Assembly: GCF_013155335.1 (NCBI RefSeq)
Contig: NZ_JABJQZ010000001.1
Coordinates: 620,001-684,000, forward strand
Source: Nocardioides sp. zg-1230
GTDB taxonomy: Bacteria > Actinomycetota > Actinomycetes > Propionibacteriales > Nocardioidaceae
Length of the DNA: 64,000 bases
Direction of reading: 5' to 3'
In this document: piece by piece, positions 8,542 to 18,100 of the stretch
How the letters are laid out: every line of letters starts with the position of its first letter
Numbering within the stretch: the stretch's first letter is position 1
Translations under genes and position numbers: made by a program
Notes under the pieces: model-generated
What the model was told of the DNA's origin: nothing
The model's input: only the letters and a program-made list of their open reading frames with translations
Databases searched by the model: none

Positions 8542-9476
8542 GCGGGGCCTGGACCCCCGCCGACATCGGCGACCTGACCGGCCGCACGGCCGTCGTCACC
8601 GGGCCGACGCTCGGCGGGCTCGGCTTCCACACCGCGCTCGAGCTCGCCCGCCACGGTGCCCGGGTCGTGCTCGCCGGCCGTACGCCGGACAAGCTGGGCG
8701 CCGCGGCCGAGGCCATCGCGGCCGAGGTGCGGGGTGCCACGACCGAGGCACTGGTCGTCGACCTGTCCGACCTCGCGTCCGTGCGCGCAGCGGGTGCGGC
8801 GGCCACGCGCTTCGGCCCGCTCCACCTGCTCGTCAACAACGCCGGCATCATGGCGCCGCCACTGCGCCGCACGACCGACGGGCTGGAGTCGCAGATGGCG
8901 ACCAACCACTTCGGGCCGTTCCTCCTCACCGGCCTGCTGCTCGAGCAGCTGGCCGTGTCCGGCGACGGCCGCGTCGTGACGCTGTCGTCGCAGATGCACC
9001 GGGTCGCCCGGTCGGCCCCGGTGGGCGACCCCCGCGCGTCGCGCCGCTACAGCCGGTGGCACGTCTACGGCCAGACCAAGCTCGCCAACCTGCTCTTCAC
9101 CTTCGAGCTCGACCGCCGGCTCCGAGCGGCTGGGATCCCGGTGCGCGCGTTGGCCGCACACCCGGGACTGGCCGGCACCCACCTCGCCGTCAACGGCCAG
9201 CTCGGCACCACCAGTGGCCTGCGGGCGGCGGTCCTCGACCGCGCGGTCAAGCTCGTCTCTCAGTCCGCCGAGGGAGGCGCCGCGCCGACGCTGATGGCCG
9301 CGGCCGCCGACCTGCCCGGGGCTACCTACGTCGGGCCGAGCGGTCCGGGCGAGGCCTCGGGCCCACCCCGGGTCGTCGGCTCCGCGCGACTGGCGCGCGA
9401 CGAGGTGGCGCAGCGCCGGCTCTGGGAGACCAGCGAGGAGACGGTCGGACTGAGCTGGCCGCAGCCTCGGGGCTAG
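8538..9476 (+). CDS. SDR family oxidoreductase
   Basis: A 312-residue short-chain dehydrogenase related to retinol dehydrogenase/WWOX-type enzymes. The nucleotide loop reads 'TGPTLGGLGF', one residue longer than the usual TGxxxGxG. The other marks are standard: 'NNAGIM' near residue 98, a serine in 'TLSSQMH' and the catalytic 'YGQTK' near 178. Arg after 'VLAGR' favours NADP(H). Coupled to the preceding mycothiol-type enzyme. It converges on the beta-propeller gene with a 4-bp overlap of ends, leaving no room for a separate terminator. Confidence 0.88.
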   Translation: MSGAWTPADIGDLTGRTAVVTGPTLGGLGFHTALELARHGARVVLAGRTPDKLGAAAEAIAAEVRGATTEALVVDLSDLASVRAAGAAATRFGPLHLLVNNAGIMAPPLRRTTDGLESQMATNHFGPFLLTGLLLEQLAVSGDGRVVTLSSQMHRVARSAPVGDPRASRRYSRWHVYGQTKLANLLFTFELDRRLRAAGIPVRALAAHPGLAGTHLAVNGQLGTTSGLRAAVLDRAVKLVSQSAEGGAAPTLMAAAADLPGATYVGPSGPGEASGPPRVVGSARLARDEVAQRRLWETSEETVGLSWPQPRG

Positions 9477-10984
9477 CGTCGGTCGCGCACGCGGACCAGG
9501 CCGGCCTTGGTGCCGAGGTAGGCCGAGCCGTCGCGCCCGAGCAGGACCGACGAGCCGCCGCTGTCGGCGAGCAGGCCCGTGCCGGTGCGCACGCCCCACC
9601 GCCGGCGGCCGGAGTCGGCGTCGATGGCCGTGAGGTACCACGCGCTGGCGCCCGTCATCGACGGACGCTTGGTCCAGGCGTAGAGGAGTCCGTGGGGGCG
9701 GCTGACGGCGGCACCGGAGGACGGGGACACGGCGTCGGTCGTCCAGGTGACCGCGCACCCGTCGTCGACCAGATCCACCCGGGCGACGCCCGCACCCGCG
9801 GTGAAGCCGAGCCAGGACCTGCGGGACGACGCGTATCCGGCGTCGTTGGCGACCACGACCCCCGCCCCGAGGTCGGCCAGCGTGCTGCGGGTGGCGCCCT
9901 TCCCCTTCTCGAAGACCGGCTTGCGGCACACCGTGCGTCCGTCATCGCGGGCGAGGAACCGGACACCCAGCCGGTCGTCCACCTCGTCGGTGATCGCGAG
10001 GGTCCCGCGGTCGAGCAGCACGGTTCCTGAGCCGCTGACGCCGTCGTACTCGCTGCGCCAGGTCGCCTGCGGGGTGCCGTCACCGCCTACTACGAGGCGG
10101 TGCACGGCCTCGTCGGTGACGACGTACGCTGCCCCCGGGTCGACCGCGACGTCGTGCCCGATGCGCTCACCGAGGTCGAGGACACCGACCTGGCCGGTGG
10201 CGGTGTCGAGGGTCCCGACGAGCCCGGCGCGGGACGCCCACCAGACGCGGCCGGAGTAGTCGGGTGCGACCGCGACGAGGCAGTCGCCGAAGGGGACGTA
10301 GGGCTTGAGGTCCCAGGTGGCGTCGGCCCGGAGGTCGGGCTCGCCCTCATGGGACGTCCGCACGGCGAGCACCGCGCGGTCACCAGTGGCGACCACCGCC
10401 CGGTCGGTGGCGTCGAGGTAGAAGGCCTCTCCGTCGCAGGCCTCGCCCTCCGGCACGTCGGGCAGGTCGTGGGAGGCCACCGGGCGCAGGGTCTCGGGGT
10501 CGACGACGCGAAGGGCGCGGCCCTCACCCGCGGCGCACAGCGCGACGAGCAGGTCGGTCGACGTCAGCTCGATGCGGCCGCACCGCTGGAGGCCGAACCA
10601 CGACGTGTCGACCTCGGGCTGAAGGCCCAGCGGTCCCGGTCGGTCGGCGGGGTCGCCGGCGTCACTTGCGGAGCGGTGGGGGTTGGGCGGGACCTCCTCG
10701 GCCGCAACCGGGTGGGGCGAGGCCGGGCGTCCGACGTACGACGGACCGGCCCAGGCGCCGGGGGCGGGCGGGATCGGCAGCCAGCCGTCCGGGACGACCA
10801 CGACGGCGAGACCGACGGCTGCGGCGACGCCGCCCGTCCAGGTCAGGGTGCGACGGCTGACGTAGGCGCGGTCCTGCACCCACCAGCGGACGCGTGGGAC
10901 GACGAGGAGCGCGGCCGCGAGGACCAGGACGATCGGTCCCTGCGCGAGCCACAGCAGCAGCACCGCGCCGACCAGCCAGACCAC
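9473..10984 (-). CDS. Membrane-anchored PQQ-like beta-propeller protein
   Basis: A 503-residue protein. Residues 1-70 hold two or three hydrophobic segments ('VLLLWLAQGPIVLVLAAALLV' region and 'GGVAAAVGLAVVVV'). After a proline-rich linker about 380 residues form repeated beta-blade units with short Trp/Gly-rich strands ('YAWTKRPSMTGASAWYLTAID', 'SGRRRWGVRTGTGLL'), as in PQQ-like (WD-like) repeat proteins. The propeller should lie outside the membrane. No quinoprotein active-site set is evident, so it is more likely a binding or scaffold protein. Its start has a leaderless-type promoter. Confidence 0.72.
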   Translation of the reverse strand: MVWLVGAVLLLWLAQGPIVLVLAAALLVVPRVRWWVQDRAYVSRRTLTWTGGVAAAVGLAVVVVPDGWLPIPPAPGAWAGPSYVGRPASPHPVAAEEVPPNPHRSASDAGDPADRPGPLGLQPEVDTSWFGLQRCGRIELTSTDLLVALCAAGEGRALRVVDPETLRPVASHDLPDVPEGEACDGEAFYLDATDRAVVATGDRAVLAVRTSHEGEPDLRADATWDLKPYVPFGDCLVAVAPDYSGRVWWASRAGLVGTLDTATGQVGVLDLGERIGHDVAVDPGAAYVVTDEAVHRLVVGGDGTPQATWRSEYDGVSGSGTVLLDRGTLAITDEVDDRLGVRFLARDDGRTVCRKPVFEKGKGATRSTLADLGAGVVVANDAGYASSRRSWLGFTAGAGVARVDLVDDGCAVTWTTDAVSPSSGAAVSRPHGLLYAWTKRPSMTGASAWYLTAIDADSGRRRWGVRTGTGLLADSGGSSVLLGRDGSAYLGTKAGLVRVRDRR

Positions 10985-10990
10985 CGGGCG

Positions 10991-10996
10991 ACTGTA
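10991..10996 (-). promoter_or_regulatory. -10 element (TACAGT), 6 nt before GTG 10984
   Basis: On the minus strand TACAGT ends exactly 6 nt before the beta-propeller gene start. Confidence 0.5.
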
Positions 10997-11024
10997 GGTG
11001 AGTCACACCCGTCCCATCGGGAGG

Positions 11025-11048
11025 CGCATCGAGGACCGCCTCGATGCG
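11025..11048 (-). terminator. Hairpin after the 92-residue gene
   Basis: Perfect 10-bp arms 11025..11034 and 11039..11048 with a 4-nt loop, 5 nt past the stop of the upstream minus-strand gene. Confidence 0.65.
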
Positions 11049-11052
11049 TGCG

Positions 11053-11331
11053 TCACACGTCAGCCAGTGGCAGACGAGGCAGACGGGGCCGCGGTGCGGT
11101 CACGGTGAGATCCGCGAAGACCCCGTGACCACCGCCGTTGCGCAGGAAGACGCGCGAGCGCCGCGGCGACGGCACGCGGGAGCGCGGAGCCTCGTGGATC
11201 GGGATGACGTCGGCGTCGCGGCCTTCGTCCCCCTCTGCCGCGGGCCGGGCGACCAACGAGCCCGTGAACTGCTCGAGCGACTTGATGCGGCCGGTGAGAT
11301 CGATCCCCTGGGTGTCTCGGTCGTGCTTCAT
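11053..11331 (-). CDS. Hypothetical protein, 92 residues
   Basis: No family recognised. The product is soluble, starts 'MKHDRDTQGIDLTGRIKSLE', has an acidic middle and a basic, proline/arginine-rich C-terminus. AAGGAG stands 7-8 nt before the ATG and a clean hairpin follows the stop, which supports a real gene. Confidence 0.55.
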   Translation of the reverse strand: MKHDRDTQGIDLTGRIKSLEQFTGSLVARPAAEGDEGRDADVIPIHEAPRSRVPSPRRSRVFLRNGGGHGVFADLTVTAPRPRLPRLPLADV

Positions 11332-11514
11332 CGGCGGACTCCTTCTGTCCCCACCTGACGGCCCCCCACGGACCGCCTGACAGGCACACTAGGAGCGGCG
11401 CCGCCGCGCTTCCTTTACTCATGGAAGTCTGGGAGAAGCCTGCGGGAGACGGTCCAGACCAGGCCTGCCGAGTCCCCCGGATCCTTGACCGGCATCCGGG
11501 TCCTTGCGCCACGC

Positions 11515-11601
11515 GTGCACCGTGCAGGCAGTTCGGGCGTCCCGGCCCGGAGGCCACGCTCAGCCGCAGGGTCTCAGCCTCGAACTGCCTTCATGGTGCA
11601 C
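11515..11601. repeat. Intergenic palindrome, GGCAGTTCG family, copy 1
   Basis: Arms 11515..11535 and 11581..11601 match at 19 of 21 positions around a 45-nt loop. The arms contain GGCAGTTCG, shared with the adjacent palindrome. Confidence 0.8.
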
Positions 11602-11611
11602 GTCCGCGGCT

Positions 11612-11691
11612 CCCAACGTAGGCAGTTCGGCGCTCGGCTCACGCGCTCACGCTCGTCAGGCGGGCAGCGCGGCCGAACTGCCTACGTTGGG
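11612..11691. repeat. Intergenic palindrome, GGCAGTTCG family, copy 2
   Basis: A perfect 20-bp inverted repeat: arms 11612..11631 and 11672..11691 with a 40-nt spacer that can pair further (GCGCT with AGCGC). It lies 10 nt from copy 1. Confidence 0.85.
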
Positions 11692-12049
11692 CGGGCACAC
11701 CTGTGCCCCGGGTCCGGACGCACGAGAGCCGGAGGCCGTGCGACGCGTGTCGAACGACCTCCGGCTCGGACCGGCAATCCCCTGTGCTGCCGGTCTGGCG
11801 TGTCAGGTGACTGGCTGACGCACCGTGGACCCCACGTCCACGACCGTGCGCGGCCGGGGCACCGACGGCCGCGCCTCGGCGCTGACGTCGTACCCGGACG
11901 GCACGGAGCCGATGCGGATCATCGGGCCACGCCCGACGTGCCGGTCACCTGGGTGGTGCTGCTGGTTGTGCTCACGACAAGAAGGATGCTCTCGGCGCCG
12001 TTCTGATACATCCGTGTTTCTACCGAGGTCCAGACCACTCTCGCCGGAG

Positions 12050-12094
12050 CACGAGGGTGGCCCCTCGACGTGACGTCGTGGGGCCACGCTCGTG
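12050..12094 (-). terminator. Terminator of the giant repeat-protein gene
   Basis: Arms 12050..12070 and 12074..12094 pair at 19 of 21 positions around a 3-nt loop. It begins 10 nt past the stop codon. Confidence 0.75.
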
Positions 12095-12104
12095 TGCCGA
12101 GCTG

Positions 12105-15100
12105 TCAGCGGACCTTGCCGACCTTCAGCGTGACGACCTTCTTGGTGCCGCCCGCCGAGAGGGTGACCTTCACCTTGATGACCTTGCCCTTCAGGGCCTT
12201 GGTGATCTTCAGCTTCGAGGTGGTCGCCCTCTTGATCTTGGCGCTGCCGGCGTACCACTGGAACTTGTAGCCGACCGTGGTCCGCATCTGTGCCAGCAGG
12301 TTCGCGACCTTGATGGTCTTGCCGACCTTCGGCTTGCCCGTCACCTTCAGGTCCTCCGCCACTGCCGTCAGCTGTGACGCTACGTCCGGTGCCGGAGCGG
12401 GCGCCGGAGCCGGAACCGGCGCAGGCGCGGGCGTCGGCGCAGGCGTCGGCGTCGGCGCGGGCGTCGGCGCAGGGGTCGGAGTCGGCGTCGGGGTCGGCGT
12501 CGGGGTCGGCGTCGGGGTCGGGGTCGGGGTGGGCGCAGCGACCACCGCGGCCGTCGCAGCCGACGTCGCCGATCCGGCCGTGACCCCACCACCGGACGCG
12601 GTCACCCGCACACTGATCCGCTTGCCCACCAGGGCGTCGGTCAGCGTGAGGGTCGACCCGGTGGCACCGGAGACATCCGTCCCGTCAGCCAGCCACTGAT
12701 AGGCGAACGACGCACCCGCCGGCGACCACGTGCCCGCCACCGCCTGCAGCTCCTTGCCGACCTGCGCGACGCCGCTGATGCTCGGCGCGACCGTGTTCAC
12801 GTAGACCGGCGCAGCGACCACCGCGGCCGTCGCAGCTGAGGTCGCCGATCCGGCCGTGACCCCACCACCGGACGCAGTCACCCGCACGCTGATCTTCTTG
12901 CCCACCAGGGCGTCGGTCAGCGTCAGCGTCGACCCGGTGCTGCCGCTGAGGGCAACCCCGTCGGCCAGCCACTGGTACGCGAACGACGCACCCGCCGGCG
13001 ACCACGTGCCCGCCACCGCCTGCAGCTCCTTGCCGACCTGCGCGACGCCGCTGATGCTCGGCGCGACCGTGTTCACGTAGACCGGCGCCGCCACCACCGC
13101 GGCCGTCGCAGCTGAGGTCGCCGATCCGGCCGTGACCCCACCACCGGACGCAGTCACCCGCACACTGATCCGCTTGCCCACCAGGGCGTCGGTCAGCGTG
13201 AGGGTCGACCCGGTGGCACCGGAGACATCCGTCCCGTCAGCCAGCCACTGATAGGCGAACGACGCACCCGCCGGCGACCACGTGCCCGCCACCGCCTGCA
13301 GCTCCTTGCCGACCTGCGCGACGCCGCTGATGCTCGGCGCGACCGTGTTCACGTAGACCGGCGCAGCGACCACCGCGGCCGTCGCAGCTGAGGTCGCCGA
13401 TCCGGCCGTGACCCCACCACCGGACGCAGTCACCCGCACGCTGATCTTCTTGCCCACCAGGGCGTCGGTCAGCGTCAGCGTCGACCCGGTGCTGCCGCTG
13501 AGGGCAACCCCGTCGGCCAACCACTGGTACGCGAACGACGCACCCGCCGGCGACCACGTGCCCGCCACCGCCTGCAGCTCCTTGCCGACCTCCGGCGTAC
13601 CGCTGATGCTCGGCGCGACCGTGTTCACGTAGACCGGCGCCGCCACCACCGCGACCGTGGCAGCAGACGCCGCCGATCCGGGCGTGACCCCACCACCGGA
13701 CGCAGTCACCCGCACGCTGATCTTCTTGCCCACCAGGGCGTCGGTCAGCGTGAGCGTCGCCGCCGTGCTGCCGCTGAGGGCAGCGCCGTCGGCCAACCAC
13801 TGGTAGGCGAACGACGCACCCGCCGGCGACCAGGTGCCCGGAGCCGCCTGCAGCACCTCACCGACCCGGGCCGTACCCGTGATCGTCGGCGAGACCGTGT
13901 TCTCGTAGACCGGCGCAGCGACCACCGCGGCCGTCGCAGCCGAGGTCGCCGATCCGGCCGTGACCCCACCACCGGACGCAGTCACCCGCACGCTGATCTT
14001 CTTGCCCACCAAGGCGTCGGTCAGCGTCATTGCCGACCCGGTGCTGCCGCTGATGGCAACCCCGTCGGCCAACCACTGGTACGCGAACGACGCACCCGCC
14101 GGCGACCACGTACCCCGAGCCGCCTGCAGGACCTCACCGACCCGGGCCGTACCCGTGATCGTCGGCGCGACCGTGTTCTCGTAGACCGGCGCAGCCTCCA
14201 CCGCGGCCGTCGCAGCCGAGGTCGCCGTACCGGTCTCCGCCTCAGCACCCGACGCGGTCACCCGCACACTGATCCGCTTGCCCACCAGGGCATCGGTCAG
14301 CGCGAGCGTCGACCCGCTGCTGCCGCTGATGGCAACCCCGTCGGCCAGCCACTGGTACGCGAAGGACGCACCGGCCGGCGACCACGTGCCCGGAGCCGCC
14401 TGCAGCTCCTTGCCGACCTGCGGAGTGCCGGTGACCGTCGGCGGGACCGTGTTCTCGTACGCCGCGACAGCAGCTGGAGCGAGCGATGCGTTCTTGTCAG
14501 AGGCAGTGGTGCCCACGCCGACCGCGACGTCGTCTGCCGTTGCCAATGACGGCCTGTCGTTCCAGAACTCGCCGACCCACTGGCCCGACTCATCCTCGAA
14601 ACCGACCCGGTAGGTGCCTGCGGCCAGGCCAGTGAATGCGTACGAGCCGTCCTCGTCGGGGTAGGCCCACCGCACCTCCCGCCAGCCGCCGGAGCCCTGG
14701 CGGTACGCAGTCACACGCACGTCGGACACCGAGCCCGGGGCGGCAACGGTTCCGTCGATGGTCGATCCCCGGGCGAGCTGCACGTCCTTGCCCGTCACCG
14801 TGCCGCCGTCCAGCACCACGACGTCGGCCGCGGTCTCCGCCGACCAGGCGTCGTTCCAGTACTCAACGGCGTGCTTGCCGTCGTAGGTGAAGAAGCCGAG
14901 CCGGTAGGTACCCCCTGCCAGGCCCTTCAGGTCGTAGGACCCGTCCGGCATCGTGTAGGCCCACTTCACACCGATCCAGTCGGCTTCCTCGGCGTCCCAG
15001 GAGAAGGCGCCGACCTCCACGTCGGACAGCGGCGTGCCGTCCGCACCGGTGACCGTGCCGGTGATGCGGGCTCCCGACGCGAGCTGCGCGTCCTTGCCCG

Positions 15101-18100
15101 ACACCGTCGCAGACTGGTCCACGACGATGTCCTTCGCGGTGGAGATCGAGGGTGCGTCGTCCCAGTACTCGGAGACGAAGCCGCCCTGTCCGCTGCTGGC
15201 GAAGCCGATCCGGTAGGTGCCGGCTCTCAGGCCGCCGAGGTCGTATGTCCCATCGGGGTTCGTCGTCGCGCCGAGACCGACCGACTCCCAGTACTCCCCG
15301 CCCGGCGCCTCGACGTATGCGCGGACGTCGACCCCGCCCACAGCCCTTCCGTCGGGGCCCGTGACCGTGCCGGTGATGTGCGCCCCGGAAGACAGCTGCG
15401 CATCCTTGCCCGACACCGTCTCGGACGCGCCGACAGCGATGTCCTCCGCCGCGTCCAACGACCCCGCGTCGTCCCAGTACTCGTCGACGTAACCGTTGGC
15501 GTACGGCGAGAACCACAGGCGGTAGTCGCCGGAGGTCAAGCCACCGAGGTCATAGCTCCCGTCCGGGTTGGTGTAGGTGGACCGTGCCCAGGACCAGTCC
15601 CCCTCTGCCCCGGCGCGCTTGTGGTAGGCCACGACGTTGACGTTCGCCAGGCCGGCACCGCCCTGGCCGGTGACCTTGCCTGTGATGCGGGAGGCGGTCG
15701 CCAGCTGGGCGTTCTTGCCGGTCACCGTCTCGGACGCACCTACGACAATGTCGGTGGCCGATTCCACGGTGGTCGCGTCGTTCCAGTACTCGGTGATGTG
15801 GCCGCCCTGGTAGGTGGAGAACGAGAGCCGATACGTGCCAGCCTTCAGACCCGCCAAGTCGTACGTGCCGTCAGCCCGCGTCTGCGCGCTCAACCCGACC
15901 GGGTTCCAGTAGTCCCACCTCGGATCCTCCTGGTAAGCCTGAACCGTCACGCCACCGATCCCGGATCCGTCAGGAGCGGTCACCTTGCCGGTGATGCGGG
16001 AGCCGAGGGCGAGCTCAGCGTCCTTGCCGTTCACCGTCTCGGACTCGCCGACCGGGATGTCGTTCGCCGAGGTGACCGTGGTGGCGTCGTTCCAGTACTC
16101 CTCGAGGTGACCGCCCTGCCAGTCCCGGAAGCCGATCCGGTAGGTCCCGGCCCGCAAGCCGCCCAGGTCGTAGGTGCCATCGGGACGCGTCTGGACCGAC
16201 ATGCCCGTCATGTTCCAGAAGTCCTGGCCGGCAGTCTTGGTGTAGGCGGAGACGTTCACGTTGGCCAGCGGAGCTCCGTCCGGGCCAGTGACCTTGCCCG
16301 AGATCTTGGACGCTGCGGCGAGCTGGGCGTTCTTGCCGCTCACCGTCGCGGACTCACCGACCTCGATGTCGGTGGCGAGCTCGACCGTCGGGGCGTCGTC
16401 CCAGAACTCTGCGAGGTGGTTGCCGCTCATCCAGCTGCTGAAGCCGATGCGGTAGGTCCCGGCCTTCAACCCACCGATGTCGTAGGAGCCGTCCGGCGTG
16501 GTGGATGACCCGGCGCCGGCCGGCATCCACTGGCCCGGCCCGATCTTCGTGTAGGCGGACACCGAGATGCTGGACAGACCGGTGCCCTCGGGACCGACGA
16601 CCTTGCCGGTGATGTGCGAGGCCGCGGCGAGCTGCGCGTCCTTGCCGCTGACCTCGTCCGACTCGCCCACTGCGATGTCGGTGGCCACGTCGATCGTGGG
16701 TGCGTCGTTCCAGTACTCAGCGATGTGACCGCCACCCAACATCGTGGAGAAGCCGAGCCGGTAGGTGCCGGCTGTGAGGCCGCCGAGCGAGTACGTCCCG
16801 TCCGGGTTGGTCTGCGTCATGGCGACCGAGCGCCACCACTGCTGACCGGGCTCCCTCTGGTACGCCTGGACGGAGATCCCGGCCAGACCACCGTCGGCTC
16901 CCGTGACGGTCCCCGTGATGCGGGACGAGCGCGTGAGCTGCGCATTCGTCCCCGTCACCAGCTCCGACCCGGACAGCACGATGTCCTGCGCTTGCTGGAC
17001 GGAGGACGCGTCGTCCCAGTACTCAGTGACGTACTCGCCGGAGTAGTTGCCGAAACCCACCCGGTACGTGCCGGAAGCCAGGCCGCCCAGCCGATAGGTG
17101 CCGTCAGCGTTGGTCGACGTCGACACGACCGGCGCCCAGTACCCCATCTCGGGCGCGAACCGGTAGGCCTGGACGCTGACGTTGGCGAGCTCGGCGCCGC
17201 CGGGGCCGGTCACCTTGCCGGCGACAGCAGCTCCCGTCGCCAGCTGCGCGTCCTTGTCGGAGACGGTCGCCGACTCACCCACGACGATGTCCTGTGCCGA
17301 CTGCACGGTGGAGGCGTTGTCCCAGAACTCGGGGACGAGCTCTCCCTGCATCGGAGCGAAGCCGACGCGGTACGTCCCGGCGCGAAGGCCGCGGGCGTCG
17401 TAGCGACCGTCGGCGTCCGTCGAGGCCCACTGCACCGAGCTCCAGCCGCCCGTCTGGGACGGCTGGTAGACCTGAACGGCGACGTTGGGCAGACCGGCTC
17501 CATCGGGCCCCGTCACCCGGCCGGTGATGCGCGACTCGGCAGCGAGCACCGCGTCGCGGGCGCCCACGGTGGTCGCCGCGCCGACCTCGATGTCCGTTGC
17601 CGTCTCGACGGTCTGGGCGTTGTCCCAGTACTCGTTGACGTATCCACTCATGTAGCTGGAGAAACCGATGCGATAGGTGCCCGCGCGCAGGCCTCCGACG
17701 TCATAGCGTCCGTCCGCGTTGGTCTGCACGGGGGTGGACGTCGTCCCCCAGTAGTTCTGTCCCGGGACCAACTTGTAGACCTGCACGCCGACGTCCGCGA
17801 TCGGAGTGCCGTCTGCCGAGGTCACACGACCAGTGATGTGCGAGGCGCTGGCCAGCTGGGAATCCCGACCGAGGATCGCGCTCGAGGCACCGACGATGAT
17901 GTCGTCGGCGGTCTGCACAGTGGCGGCGTCGTTGAAGAACTCCTGCGCGTGCATGCCGGTGCTGTCCTGGAAACCGAGCCGGTAGGTGCCTTCGGGCAGT
18001 CCTGCCAACGTGTAGGAACCGTCTGCTCCTGTCGTCGCCCAGGCGCGCTCGCTCCAGTAGCCACCGGCGTAGTACTGGGACCATGCGGCAACGGAGATGC

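Larger units (their letters stand above)
11332..12104. other. 773-nt gene-free stretch with palindromes and a terminator
   Basis: Between two minus-strand genes. It contains the promoter side of the 92-residue gene (near 11332..11420), two large palindromes (11515..11601, 11612..11691) and a terminator (12050..12094). In 11692..12049 I see no convincing gene; short open frames there lack ribosome sites. Confidence 0.7.

Noticed and set aside
12529..14460. Tandem repeats considered as a CRISPR array
   Set aside because: The units are 276 bp, in frame, and encode Ig-like domains with no spacers.
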